Shown here: positions 51,712-63,793 of the stretch, in pieces | How the letters are laid out: each line of letters starts with the position of its first letter | Position numbering within the stretch: the stretch's first letter is position 1 | Assembly (NCBI GenBank): GCA_032622095.1 | Contig: CP136061.1 | Span: forward strand, 7,760,734-7,824,733 | Source of the DNA: Siphonodentalium dalli | Taxonomy: Eukaryota > Mollusca > Scaphopoda > Gadilida > Siphonodentaliidae | Reading direction: 5' to 3' | Length of the DNA: 64,000 nucleotides | Position numbers and translations under genes: made by a program | The notes under the pieces: model-generated | Database searches by the model: none | Seen by the model: the letters and a program-made list of their open reading frames with translations, nothing else | What the model was told of the DNA's origin: nothing

Positions 51712-52063
51712 TTAACCCGTTCATGAAGGGAACTGCACTGGTGCAACATTAAAGACCCTGTGCCAATGCATTCTCTTATATATAGGTCGCCTCGCATTTA
51801 CATGTTATAAGAGAATGCATTGCCCAACAATTTTTTATTGCTTTTTTTATCAATTTTTCTTACATTCTTTAACAATTTTTATCATTTTTTTTTCATTTTT
51901 TTTATATTCTTTAACAATTATAACAAATAATAAAAAATTTGTTAGGCCAATGCATTCTCTTATATATAGCGAATAGACCTATGGTAGTCTTGCAAATATA
52001 AGAGAATGCAGAGGCACAGGGATTTAAAAAAAATTCAGGAAGCTCCTGTCATGAAAGGATTAA
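51712..52063. mobile_element. MITE family C, complete
   Basis: TTAACCCGTTCATGAAGGGA to CTGTCATGAAAGGATTAA, T-rich middle. Confidence 0.85.
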
Positions 52064-52687
52064 GATTGTGATGAGGTACATATATATGTACAGAACAAAA
52101 TTTGAAATTCATGTAAAGTTCATAATTTTTCAGCAAACAACCATGAAAAGCTGCGGTCGCTTGAAAGATGTGTGCTCCACCAAATGCGATAAGAAAAAAC
52201 AGCCACATGTCAAGAAACAGGCAATGCGTTAAAGACCACTTCAAAAAAAACAATTCTATGAGTGATATGCATTAAAGACGACTTCAAAATTGGGCAGTTT
52301 CTTGAAAATTAGTTGTTTTATTGCATGTATATGGTGAAAAAAAAAACTCTATTAGTGATATGCGTTGCTATGGAGATGTTTGCCTCCAACAAATCTATGG
52401 CAATAACCCTTGCTTGGTCTGCCATATGGGGCATGGTTCCATTCGAGAGAATGCAGTGAACCAGATATGGGGTGGTTCACAATCATGCCACTAAGAAGTG
52501 TGAAAACTGGTCAATTTGAAGAAAATCCTGTGCAGTAATAATACGGGTGATACTTAACCAACACTGATTACCCAGTTCACCCAGCTAATCAATCCTGTTG
52601 AGTGTCAATGTTGAAAGTGTGATTTAAAAATTTTCCAATCAAATGGCATTCAGAATAAAGTTAGAAAATCCTGGGGATAATTAACTC
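52064..52687. other. Unassigned flank
   Basis: No exon or known repeat was identified. Confidence 0.4.
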
Positions 52688-52695
52688 CCAGAATG

Positions 52696-53069
52696 CAGGG
52701 GCGCCGGAAGAGGGGGGGGCAGAGGGGGCAGCTGACCCCCCTGCCCTTGACCAAGGGGGCGAGCGGGGGCAGGACTTGCCCTTTTTCTGGAGAAAGAAAA
52801 TGCTTTTTGTGTGTTTAATCTCGTGTTTTTATAGCAAAATGTGACTTTTTTGGTCCAAATACCACCAATTTCACAAGGAATATTAATTTTTTGTCCATTT
52901 TATTACAAAATGGCCATAAAAACCGACAAATACCATTAAAATAGGGATTTTTGCCACAATGAATTTGTGGTTATTTTCCCGAGTTTGTGGAGAAAATGCC
53001 CTTTTTTGCGGAAAAGTGCCCTTTTTGTAGGCTCTGCCCCCCTGCCCTTGGATGCTTCCGGCGCCCCTG
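52696..53069. mobile_element. hAT-like MITE, second CAGGGGCGCC element
   Basis: 374 bp, the same family as 45380-45773 in opposite orientation, flanked exactly by CCAGAATG (52688-52695, 53070-53077). Confidence 0.95.
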
Positions 53070-53102
53070 CCAGAATGTGCTGCATGTTCTCAGTTCATAA
53101 AA

Positions 53103-53392
53103 AGATTCAAAACGATTTGATGAATGGGAGGTACAAGGTATTATGAGGAGGAAACTAAACGATTTGATGAATGGGAGGTACAAGGTATTATGAGGAGGAA
53201 ACAAAACGATTTGATGAATGGGAGGTACAAGGTATTATGAGGAGGAAACTAAACGATTTGATGAATGGGAGGTACAAGGTATTATGAATAGGAAACTAAA
53301 CGATTTGATGAATGGGAGGTACAAGGTATTATGAGGAGGAAACTGAACGATTTGATGAATGGGAGGTACAAGGTATTATGAGGAGGAAACTT
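53103..53392. repeat. 47-bp minisatellite, 6 copies
   Basis: The unit has AACGATTTGATGAATGGGAG, GTACAAGGTATTATGAGGAG and GAAACT. Confidence 0.95.
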
Positions 53393-53704
53393 ACGTTTTT
53401 TAGAACTGGATGAGGGTTCTTACACAATTGAAATTCCAATTCTTTTCATGTACATTTCAAGTATTAAGGACAAATATCCATTATATTTTCGGTCATATTA
53501 ATATTTTATACTGCAGATCTTTTAAGTTTATATCTATGTTAATCACCAAAAAAACTGCTTTTGTATGTGTTTTGCGTGAAGTGTGAAATTGAAGAACTCA
53601 AAATGTTGGATCTGACAGAACAGTGCATGATAACAGGTATATACTTCTGGCCAGTGCTATAAAATGAATGTCTAAGTTTTCCAGTATCTTTATCAAAATC
53701 GATA

Positions 53705-53959
53705 TTAACCCTTCCATGACTCGACCTTCCTGAAATTTTGCAAAATTAACCCTGTGCCAATGCATTCTCTTATATATGCGAGACTCCTACAGGGAAGGGA
53801 GCCATGAGGATAACAATAGTTACTTTGACCTTGTAAGCCAGTGCATTCTCTTACATGTATATATTCAAGGCTCCCTGTGGGAGACTGGCATATATAAGAG
53901 AATGTACTGGCACAGGATCTTTAATGCTGTACCATTGGGTTCCCATCATGAAAGGGTTA
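53705..53959. mobile_element. MITE family C, complete
   Basis: TTAACCCTTCCATGACTCGA to CCCATCATGAAAGGGTTA. Confidence 0.83.
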
Positions 53960-54053
53960 CCACCCCCCCCCCCAAAAAAAATTATAATAACTACATGTAC
54001 TTTGACTCTGAGCAAGATTATTCTCTATGTGGCCGTCAAATTACTCCAGTCAG

Positions 54054-54500
54054 CAAGCCTGAGTTTGATAGTGTACCTGTCATTTGCAGAATGAGGTCCC
54101 CAGAGGGTGAATTTAGTGATGCTATCCCGCACAGCGGGCTAGCATCACCAAATTCACCCTCTGGTAGACCTCATTCTGCATGGCCTCATCTGCTATGGGA
54201 GACATAGACTCAGATTGAAGTTCCCAAATGGTGAATTATATCATAGTGATGTACATAGCACCCATTGGGAACCTCGATTAAGCAATGTGTCGTCTGCTAA
54301 TTTTGGGATATAGAGAAAATAAACTAACAAAGAAATAGCATCTATGTGAAGAAGTTTCTATAGAAATTTGATAATAAAGAAACTTTCCAAACAAGATGAG
54401 GCCCGAGCTGAATGAGGCCCCCAGAGGGTGAATTTAGTGATGCTAGCCTGATATCACTAAATTCACCCTCTAGGGACCTCACTCTGCAAATGACAGGCAC
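54054..54500. mobile_element. MITE family A, long form
   Basis: CAAGCCTGAGTTTGATAGTG to CTGCAAATGACAGGCAC. Confidence 0.88.
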
Positions 54501-54547
54501 AAAAAACTCTCTCATAGCCTCAATCATTATTTTATTCGATTCTCCGA

Positions 54548-54801
54548 CAAGCCTTGAAATAGTGTGTCTGTCATTTGCAGAATGAGGTCCCCAGAGGGTA
54601 AATTTAGTGATGCTATCCCACATAGCGGGCTAGCATCACCAAATTCACCCTCTGGGAACCTCATTCTGCTGAGGTGTAAGCAGAATGAGGTCCCCAGAGG
54701 GTGTATTTGGTGATGCTAGTCCGCTATGCAGGGTAGCATCACTAAATTCACCCTCTGGGGACCTCATTCTGCAAATGACAGACACACTATTTCAAGGCTT
54801 G
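54548..54801. mobile_element. MITE family A with 8-bp duplication
   Basis: CAAGCCTTGAAATAGTGTGT to inverse, flanked by TTCTCCGA and TTCTCCGT (7 of 8). Confidence 0.92.
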
Positions 54802-54846
54802 TTCTCCGTGTGTAAATGAACGTGATCTGCTGGAAACAATCCTAAC

Positions 54847-54973
54847 CTTTCTGTTCCTGCCGTAAAATCTAATGTCGATAGTTGGTCGCCAGAATAATCG
54901 TATGATTCAATTATATCGTTTGACTGACTTGATTCAATTTCACTGCTACTGGATTTGTATTCTAAACAGTCTT
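54847..54973 (-). CDS. Candidate upstream exon (acidic, Ser-rich), unassigned
   Basis: A 127-nt stretch lies between an acceptor-like TGTCATATAACAG and the donor AAAG|GTTAGG. Only one frame is open: EDCLEYKSSSSEIESSQSND then IIESYDYSGDQLSTLDFTAG. It lies in unique sequence just beyond family A element 54548-54801. The composition would suit a tubby N-terminus, but its end phase does not match exon 2 directly, so another exon would be needed. It could belong to another gene or be chance. Confidence 0.3.
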
Positions 54974-55031
54974 CTGTTATATGACATCAAGGAAAAATAC
55001 ACAGCCGTCATGTTGTCTTATACAAACTCAA

Positions 55032-55350
55032 TTAACCCTTTAATGATGGGAGCTGCACTGGTGCAGCATTAACCCTTTGAGTGCCAGGTCGATTTTTGTA
55101 TCAACCCATATACCCTGTGCCAATGCATTCTCTTATATATGCGAGTCGACCATAGGTCGCCTCGCATATATAAGAGAATGCATTGGCCTAACAATTTTTT
55201 TTTAACAATTTTTTACAATTTTAATAATTTATTCTTATATTCTTTAACAGACTTATTTTGTAGGTTTAGGGCCGATGACATCGGCCCCTGGCACTCAAAG
55301 GGTTAAAGATCCTGTGCTAATGCATTCTCTTATATATGCGAGTCTGCTAT
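55032..55350. mobile_element. MITE family C fragment carrying a nested family D element
   Basis: TTAACCCTTTAATGATGGGA...GTGCAGCA, then the family D insert, then TTAAAGATCCTGTGCTAA as in intact family C copies. Confidence 0.9.
55069..55306. mobile_element. MITE family D nested at TTAA
   Basis: TTAACCCTTTGAGTGCCAGG to CTGGCACTCAAAGGGTTAA. Uninterrupted family C copies read GCAGCATTAAAGA, so one TTAA became two. Confidence 0.95.
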
Positions 55351-55436
55351 AGGGATGATGTGTTACACTCGGAACAATGTTTGGAGCACAAACAGCCATG
55401 TGGCTTTAAAACTCTATGACATTCAAACCAGGTCAA

Positions 55437-55856
55437 GTCTGGCATTTGCAGAATGAGGTCCTCAGACGGTGAATTCAGTGACACTATCCCACATAGCAGG
55501 GTAGCATCACTAAATTCACCCTCTGGGGACCTCATTCTGCTTAGGTCTCATCTTCTCTGTTTCTTTGTTATTAAATTTCTATAGTAACTTCTTTTTTTAG
55601 TTTAGATTCTCTACATGTACATGTATATCCCCAAATTGGCAGATGACACAATGCATAATCGAGGTTCCCAATGGGTATACATCACAATATTCATTTGGGC
55701 ACTTCAATCTGAGTCTACATGTACATGTATGTCTCTCATAGCAAATGAGGCCATGCAGAATGAGGTCCCAAGAGAGTGAATTCGGTGATGCTAGCCCACT
55801 GTGCAGGATAGCGTCACTATATTTCACCCTCTGGGGACCTCATTCTGCAAATGACA
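55437..55856. mobile_element. MITE family A, long form
   Basis: TGGCATTTGCAGAATGAGGT to CATTCTGCAAATGACATGG. Confidence 0.85.
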
Positions 55857-56355
55857 TGGCAGATTCCATTCATGAAAAGCTCAAGTCATAAAACGTGTCA
55901 CAGGAAACTGAGTTGTATTTCATTATGGCCCTGTATAGAATGCCCAGGGAGACAAGATGATTGCAAAATGTATTAAATAATCATGGAATTGGTTTGGAGT
56001 GTTATCTGATGTTGGGTTTATGGTAGCTCTGTGGCTTATCAGTCTCCTGAGGGTTGCACTAAACACTGATGAATGAATCCCATGAAACCATGAGTGATAT
56101 ATGATGGCAGCTCACCATACAATAGTCCAGCATCATGTCTGCATAATAATGGGACCCTATAAAGCATGCCTCCAAATGGGTCTGCATAAACAATATAACA
56201 TGCAGTCAAACGTGCCTCCAACTGCATGAATATATACAATGTACATGTAGGGATTCAGGGCCCTAGGGATCAGTTTGATGGTAGAGTATAAAACATGCCT
56301 CTAACATGCATGGATAGTTGCAGCTAGGGATCCAGGGTACTGCAGATCAGATTGA
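55857..56355. other. Flank with a CATGCCTCCAACTGCATG-like repeat
   Basis: GATGGGAGAGTATAAAACATGCCTCC-like text recurs at about 60613, so this is a low-copy dispersed repeat. No gene is seen. Confidence 0.5.
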
Positions 56356-56640
56356 AGAAAAAATGATAAAATTGTTATAGAATGTAAGAAAAAATTATAA
56401 AAAATAATACAATTTGTTAAAAAGAATGTAAGAAAATGTTATAAAAAAATGATAAAAATTGTTAAAGAATGTAAGAAAAAAAATAAATACAAAATGATCA
56501 TAATTGTTAAAGAATATAAGAAAAATTGTAAAAAATTATAAAAATTGTAAAAGAATGTAAGAAAAAAAATATATAAAATGATAAAAATTGTTAAAGAATG
56601 TAAGAAAAATTGATAAAAAATGTAAAAAAAAAACGAGAGG
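56356..56640. repeat. TTGTTAAAGAATGTAAGAAAA repeat array
   Basis: About seven units of AAAATTGTTAAAGAATGTAA; the motif matches the middle of family B elements. Confidence 0.8.
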
Positions 56641-57289
56641 CCAATCATGATCGGCAGATGTTAACCCATCCCTTGGTGATATTAAATTACTATGATCGGT
56701 ATCATAAATGAGAGTTTTGGTGTTGAATTATAGAGTATACTGTTATGTACTATTATAGACAAATGTACATAACACAAATTATTGGAATTTATGGGTCACT
56801 CGCATTTATATAAGAGAATGCACTGGTACAGCTAAACCACCACAGCCTTGGGCTAAATGTGAAAGGTGGCCTGGACATGGAATACTTGGGTTAAGAGAGT
56901 CCAATTTAAGTTTACAATAATAATGTATCACATTCTAACAACAATATAGTATACAGATAAGCCACCTGACTGCTGACCCATTAATATCAATTAAATAGCC
57001 AAGAATTGTTTATGTTGAACACTGACTTCTCCATTAAACCAATAACAATTATAATGACCTCAGACCATCTGAAGATATCACTCAACAGCACAGATGTCCA
57101 AGCCTAAGGTTAATACCATGTGATGTGTATTGTTGAATCTTTATTTTAAATTAGATACCATAGCTTTCTTTATCAGATTATTTGCACATCAACTGGCATA
57201 GGAGACATCAGGAAATAATAGACTTATCAATAGCTAAGTAGTCCAAAGGCATGAGATGGAATTAGTGAATTGGGTTTAAAGTTTAAAGT
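56641..57289. other. Unassigned flank
   Basis: No gene or clear repeat apart from one ATATAAGAGAATGCACTGG remnant near 56808. Confidence 0.4.
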
Positions 57290-57870
57290 CGCTCCAAACA
57301 AATTTACCAGTACATAACACAAGATTATGGACGATTTTAAACCAAATTTGGTGTGGTGACTCAGGGTACCCTTGGCAGAGTTATAATGGTGTTAGTTTTT
57401 CAAATTTAGTTTTTTTTAATTATTTAAAAAAAATATATTTTATCATATATTATTTTTATTTATTTATTCATATTCATTTTTTTTTTGTTAAATTGAGCAA
57501 GGAAATAAATCAAAATTTTTTTTTTCTTTTTCTGAGTGAATATATATTTTCGAAAAAGGGCCATAACTCGATCTGTCTTTTATGCTAAGAAATTCATATA
57601 CAAAATTTGGTTCTGATCAGATATAAAATGTTTGAGTTATCGCACCATGCGTAAAGTGTCTACAGACAGACAGACGGACTAACGACGAGTGGTCAATCCA
57701 GACGACACTATGTTTACCATACTATGGTATGGGTAAACATAAAAAAGGGACACATTGGGAACCTTTTTAATCAACTTGTATCATAATCATCAATATCTAA
57801 ATGAAAACAAGTGGTCAATCCGGACATCACAATATGTGTACCATACTATGGTATAGGTACACATAAAAAT
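57290..57870. mobile_element. Tandem-core element tail with ACCATACTATGGTA hairpin, two endings
   Basis: GTGTCTACAGACAGACAGAC, GTGGTCAATCCGGAC and the hairpin ACCATACTATGGTATGGGT occur at 57650-57745 and again, shortened, at 57810-57865. Confidence 0.65.
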
Positions 57871-59965
57871 CAAAATAAATTAATCAATCAATAGGGGCAA
57901 AGAGTGTGTCAAAATAAACCAATATAAAATGAGACATGGTATCAGATGAAAGTATCAGGAATGTTGAGATGTGTTAATCTTTAACTACAGAAATCCATGC
58001 AAGTGAATGAGGAGAAACCTGGAGATAACAGAAGAATGATTAATTGAAATTGAAAATGAGAACATCCCTACAAATGAATAATAGAGTATTCCAATTAAAA
58101 CTTTAGAACCGAATGGGACAGTCCATTGAATCATGAATGGGTTATACAGCTTCACCACTATCATAGAGCTATGTTCTATATACAGTGGCTAAAAATAACT
58201 AATATTTCAATAAGAATAAAAAAAAAAATGTCTCTGTTTCCGGTACCCGGCCTGTCTGAGATTTTCTTGCCGGCCTCAAATTTGTTTTTAATTTTCACGA
58301 AGTCCATAGTAACCTGTCTGTCTCAGTTAATGGCTACCAACAGCAGAATTAACCACCAATCGCATACCCACCTGACGCATGTGTAGGCCATGTGCGCGAT
58401 CGCACATTCTTGATATAAATAAGACAACTAGGTCGGCCATGCTACGCAGTGAATACCGTGGCGTAAATCAAACTCTACCCTGACGAGTCACAACGGAAAT
58501 CCCCCCCGTCTTTTGTGGGCTGTGTACACTGCTGTGTATTTTAAAAAGTACAAGGTATTAATTATACCGGTATCTCCCTTAACTTCCTTCGCCTAATTGG
58601 GGGCAAAACTTGCCTGAAAGACCATCTGTTCGCGTCAAAATTAAACAGTGAAAAGCATGTGCGTTTTTGGCGGGAAAATGACAGTCCGTATTATGTTATC
58701 AGTCCTGGAAATTAGCGTCGTCAAAAGCCGAAATCACCATCACCATTGACAAGACGAAATCGTCATCAAAGATTAAAATGCATTGGCATCCTTAAATTAA
58801 TATTCACATAAACCCGATTTTAACCCACTTTAAATAAACAACTGTCTGTTATGAATGACACAACAACTGGGTCACTGTGTCAGCAACCAAACGCATCAGT
58901 GGGTCACGTGAATAAACTCTGTAACTATTTACGACAGAATCTCTTTGATGTTTTCCGACCAAGTAGCAGATACCACTGTGATAGAAACAACTCGCACTGT
59001 ATGCAACTATTAAACACACATTTCTGATCATCTGATGTGATACATGTACTGCATGTAAGGATTATTTGATAACTTGCTGTTAATTACACTGAAAGTTGGC
59101 AGGTAATCAATTCTGCTATTTAAAACTTTCCAGAAAAATAAGTCGGAAATAGGTGACTTTAAACCACAATACAAGTTAGTGATTTGGTAATATGGACAAG
59201 TTGTCACTGAAAAATAATGATCATCTATGAAGAGAAATAAGAGGGGATGAAAATACAATAGGTTTTATTGAAATGGAAAGTATTTATTCCATAAAACGAT
59301 CTCTGTCAACACAAAAACCTGGAAAATTGCGTCGGCAGTGATGAATAGCATGGCATAAAATGTGTAACCTCAGGCCCAATCTGCACCAGAGATATTCAGG
59401 GGAAGATTGGAACAAAACATGTTTATTCCTGCATATCCAAGAACAGTCAGTAACATTGTTCTGGTCACATGTAATTTGTAAATAAAAGTATCAGATGCTA
59501 CTGTTGCATTGTGGGCTGGTAGCTGCATGGACTACATGTATGCAAGAGGAATAACTCTAAACCCATGGCCATAGCCTAATACATTGAATTTTCACACTGG
59601 AGCACATACTGGAGCTAGAAAATATTTTTAACACCCAATACCTGACATAATAGTCCAGCAAGCTGCATAATATATTACCAGTTAGCATGTATTAAAAGCA
59701 TGCCAATTTTATAATACATGTTAAAAGGGTGTACTACACTATTTTATCACTTTCAAATGGCCGGTTAAAAAAAAAAAAAAGGGTAAAAAAAAAAAAACCC
59801 TGCCTGCCTACCTGGAAAATTTTCCCCATGTTATCGGAAACAGACATGTTTTTTTTTTTGGCCTAAGACATCACTTCTGCAGTCTCTCAGAACACTATCT
59901 ATGCAGTTAAGCTTGCATTACTGGTAGTTAATTGTAATCTACCTGGGTTATCAAAAACTCAAATC
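57871..59965. other. Upstream flank, low repeat content
   Basis: 58240-58760 is CpG-richer and holds the weak candidate exon. No other gene signal was recognised. Confidence 0.4.
58247..58307 (-). CDS. Candidate first coding exon MDFVKIKNKFEAGKKISDRP
   Basis: An ATG opens 20 codons plus one base before a weak GTACCG donor, at the edge of a locally CpG-richer region (58240-58760). The phase fits the candidate exon at 54973. No family motif is visible. This is a hint only. Confidence 0.18.
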
Positions 59966-59969
59966 TGTT

Positions 59970-60525
59970 CAATTCTTAGTTGAAAAAGGGCCATAACTCT
60001 GGTATAACAAATCATATCTAACCCATATTCGAACTCGATCTGTATTTTGAGCTGAGAAACTCACATACAAAATTTGGTTCCTATCAGTTGTAAAATTGTT
60101 GATTTAACGAAGCATTCATGAATTCTATGTCAAAGGGCCATAACTCCATAAACAAATATCGTATCAAACCCATATTCGAACTCGATATGTATTTTGGGCT
60201 GAGCAACTCACATACCAAATTTGGTTACGGTCAGATAATTTTTTTTTGAGTTATGGCAGCATACATGAATTCTAAGTTGAAAAAGGGCCATAACTCCATA
60301 AAAAAAACTCGGATCAAACCCATATTCGAACTCGATCTGTATTTGGTACTGAGAAATTCATAAACAAAATTTGGTTCCGATCAGATAGAAAATATTTCAG
60401 TTATCGCACAATGCGTAAAGTGTCTACAGACAGACAGACAGACGGATGGACAGACGGACTAACGACAAGTGGTCAATCCGGACAACGACACTATGTTTAC
60501 CATACTATGGTATGGGTAAACATAA
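59970..60525. mobile_element. Tandem-core element, 3 units, with ACAG repeat and hairpin
   Basis: The unit has GTTGAAAAAGGGCCATAACT, ACCCATATTCGAACTCGATC and ACAAAATTTGGTTCC. The tail is CAGACAGACAGACGGATGGA and the hairpin ACCATACTATGGTATGGGT. Confidence 0.7.
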
Positions 60526-60533
60526 AAATTGTA

Positions 60534-60612
60534 AGGCCAATGCATTCTCTTATATATGTGAGGCGACCTATGGGTCGACTTGCTTATATAAGAGAATTCA
60601 TTGGCACAGGCC
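60534..60612. repeat. Shared palindromic module, isolated
   Basis: GGCCAATGCATTCTCTTATA...TTCATTGGCACAGG without terminal TTAACCC, directly after the tandem-core element. Confidence 0.85.
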
Positions 60613-60724
60613 TTGATGGGAGAGTATAAAACATGCCTCCAACTGCGTGGATAGTTGAGGGTAGGGAGGGCTCTGTGAATTAATTTAATCATGCTGGTCA
60701 TCCTATAATCCCTACTGCGGGCAG

Positions 60725-60820
60725 TAAACCTGCGGGTAGGCATCAGTAAACCAGAGTGTAGGCATCAGTAAACCAGAGTGTAGGCATCAGTAAACCAGCG
60801 TGTGGTAGTCAGTAAACCGC
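60725..60820. repeat. TAGGCATCAGTAAACCAGAGTG tandem repeat
   Basis: About four units of 22 bp. Confidence 0.88.
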
Positions 60821-60935
60821 ACATCGGCCAATAGCAGTTATCAACAGTTAATATGACAATTGATACAAATGCTTAAGGGCTTACATGTTTACACGCTCAT
60901 AAACCCAAATAGCACCTAAACCATGTACATGTATG

Positions 60936-61045
60936 TACAGTAATGCCCTAAGTAATCGACTCCTTAAATACAGCAGAATTATGGGTAATTTTTCAGGATT
61001 TAGTCGGAAATATGGCTTGTTGCCATTCATCGGAAAGCTCTCCCC
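60936..61045. mobile_element. MITE family E, left half
   Basis: TACAGTAATGCCCTAAGTAA to TCATCGGAAAGCTCTCCCC. Confidence 0.82.
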
Positions 61046-61207
61046 AAGTCCAGTTGGCATGAACAGACTAATGGACAATGACCTCCCTCTTGTGATATTT
61101 ATCAGACCTTTCGGTTTTCTGCTGCATTCAATTTATTTGAGATTAAACAAACTTCCATGCAGCATTATTCTAATCAACATTATGTAACATTTATTGCAGT
61201 TTAAACT

Positions 61208-61245
61208 AGAGGTGTGACTGTCCCAATGGGACTAAGGATACCCCC

Positions 61246-61282
<37 letters not shown>

Positions 61283-61579
61283 TGTTTTTTAAAATACTAA
61301 GATGTTTCACATGTCAGTAAACATTTAGTTAAAATAATAAAATAACAGTTCCCATTGCAGGTGCACAACCCTAAGGGGGGATAACTCCACAAAAAAAAGT
61401 CCGACAGACATCATAATCGCAGGTGCACAGGTTCCCATGGTGGTTTATGTCTGTGCCAAGTTTCACGGAAATTGATTAAAAAAACGACTGAGAAAATCTC
61501 TGGACAAATTTGTGTCCACGGACGGAACGGACAAGCTGATTCCAGTATACCCCCCCTAACTTCGTTGCGGGGGGTATAA
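61208..61579. mobile_element. Dispersed element with long poly-C and a GTATACCCCCC hairpin
   Basis: GGTGTGACTGTCCCAATGGG, a C tract of 35 (61247-61281), AGGGGGGATAACTCCAC, CACGGACGGAACGGACAAGC and a terminal hairpin AGTATACCCCCC...GGGGGGTATAA. Related to 15722-16075. Confidence 0.65.
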
Positions 61580-61711
61580 CAAACTTCCATTCAGCATTAT
61601 TCCAATCAACCTATGTTATTTGGGACATTTTAATATTCGGGGAGAATACTCATACATAAGACATTATCCATGTCTGTGTTCATACAAACACCAATCATTA
61701 ATCACCCACAT

Positions 61712-61744
61712 CGACACTCGACACTCGACACTCGACACTCGACT
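61712..61744. repeat. CGACACT short tandem repeat
   Basis: Five units of 7 bp. Confidence 0.9.
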
Positions 61745-61934
61745 TGTCATATGCTATTTGAGATCTTCGATTGGGAATAAATATTGTTCACTTTGAATGG
61801 CTGAAATGGAAGAGAGAAAATCCCTTCAAACAAACTACAAACTAGGAAGTCTTCTGAGAGAGAATGAGGGATGCCATTGAAAGCACATTCATTTGCAGAG
61901 AAGTAAAAATAGCAGAGAAAATATCACCTTGATA

Positions 61935-62361
61935 TTAACCCTTTGAGTGCCAGGTCCGATTTTTGTATCAACTGATATACCCTGTGCCAATGCATTCTCT
62001 TATATGAATGCATTGGCCTAACAATTTTTCATCATTTGTTATTATTTTTTACAATTTTTTACAATTTTAATAATTTTTTCTTACATTCTTTAACAGACTT
62101 ATTTTGTAGGTTTAGTGCCAGGGAATCTTACGTTTTTTCATGGGCATCAAACTTATTACAATGAATACTTGGTGATAGTTTTGAGTTATAACATGCCCCT
62201 AAGATTTTATCCAGTTTGTTTTTAAATTCGCTATAGCATGCTTAAGCATACCCAAAAACAATTCAACCCAAAAAAACCTAAATGTTTTTTTTTTTTAGGT
62301 ACGATTTTACAGACCGTAATTTAGGGCCGATGAGATCGGCCCCTGGCACTGAAAGGGTTAA
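61935..62361. mobile_element. MITE family D, long form
   Basis: TTAACCCTTTGAGTGCCAGG to CCCTGGCACTGAAAGGGTTAA (written in two parts). The inside has a shortened shared module and GCTATAGCATGCTTAAGCAT. Confidence 0.88.
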
Positions 62362-62736
62362 ACAAAGTCTGCAAATAATGTCTTAAAATTCCCCGGAGTG
62401 TGGCTGTCACCATGACAACAGATTGGTGCCTGTCATGGATGTTAAATGCAAACCGAGCTTCATTTACATTTTCAAAACCCCTGTACCCCAGTATAATGTC
62501 AATAGTATTGCAATCTTCAATGGTTTTACCATCTGTGACTTTGTTTATACTTGTTCAGTGTTGAACAGCCTGATCAAAATCATCAAAAGCTTGATAGGCA
62601 CTGCATTCCATGACAAATTGGCAATTGCCAAGCAATCATTCAGTAAGGAAACAAATATAAAATATTAATGTGAAGTTTTATTAAGCAACAAATAATAATT
62701 CAATTCATGTAATGTGGTTTTAAATCTGTAAACATA

Positions 62737-63075
62737 AATCCCACTATAGGCGAGTAGAACAGTATCTAGAGCCGATATTACAAGCTGGTTTACAATGCGG
62801 ACCTACCCAATAGTTCCACTACAGGACAAGACTACCTAGGACAGCTCATATCCTCCCGAATCAGGTTTTAAATCCGTATACATAAACCCCACTATAGGCG
62901 AGGAGAACAGTATCTAGAACCGATATTACAAGCGGGTTTACAATGCGGACCTACCCAAGAGTCCCACTACAGGAGAATAAAACAGGACAACCTGGGACAG
63001 CTGATGTCCTCACGAGTTAGGTTGTAAATCTGTAAACGCCACTATAGGCGAGTAGAACAACATCTAGTACAGCAG
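62737..63075. repeat. About 150-bp tandem repeat, 2 to 3 copies
   Basis: The unit has CCACTATAGGCGAGTAGAAC, CGATATTACAAGC and TTTACAATGCGGACCTACCC. Confidence 0.92.
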
Positions 63076-63184
63076 ATATTACAAGCTTGTTTATGACCTG
63101 CATTGGACCCACCTAGGACCCGCATCGTTGCATAAAACTTTAGTTTACAATTGGAACTTGGTCTATTATTCATGGCAATCTTTG

Positions 63185-63240
63185 GTTGAGTCCTTGTTAT
63201 CTCAGTAGTCCTTGTTATCTCAGTAGTCCTTGTTATCAGT
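63185..63240. repeat. 18-bp tandem repeat TCCTTGTTATCTCAGTAG, 3 copies
   Basis: The last copy is partial. Confidence 0.9.
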
Positions 63241-63277
63241 TGAACTTTTGCTGTTGGCAGAACTCCGCAGAGCAACA

Positions 63278-63744
63278 TTAACCCTTTCAGTGCCAGGTCC
63301 GATTTTTGTATCAACCCATATACCCTGTGCCAATGCATTCTCTTATATATGCGAGTCGACCATAGGTCGCCTCGCATATATAAGAGAATGCATTGGCCTA
63401 ACAATTTTTCATCATTTGTTATTATTTTTTACAATTTTTTACAGTTTTAATAATTTTTTCTTATATTCTTTAACAGACTTATTTTGTAGGTTTAGTGCCA
63501 TGGAATCTTACATTTTTCATGGGCATCAAAATTATTACTATGAATGCTTGGTGATAGTTTTGAGTTATAACATGCCCCTTAGGTTTTAACCAGTTGTTTT
63601 TAAATTCGCTATACCATGCTTAAGCATACCCAAAAAATTCAACCCCCAAATTTTTTTTTTTTATTTTTTTTATTTTTTTAGGGCCAATTTTACAGACTGT
63701 AAATTAGGGCCGATTAGATCGGCCCCTGGCACTGAAAGGGTTAA
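63278..63744. mobile_element. MITE family D, long form, with adjacent empty site
   Basis: TTAACCCTTTCAGTGCCAGG to CACTGAAAGGGTTAA. The flank GCAGAGCAACA|TTAA|GACAATGTCTCCAG is duplicated directly downstream (63764-63793) without the insert, so the empty site is seen. Confidence 0.95.
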
Positions 63745-63793
63745 GACAATGTCTCCAGACCTCCGCAGAGCAACATTAAGACAATGTCTCCAG

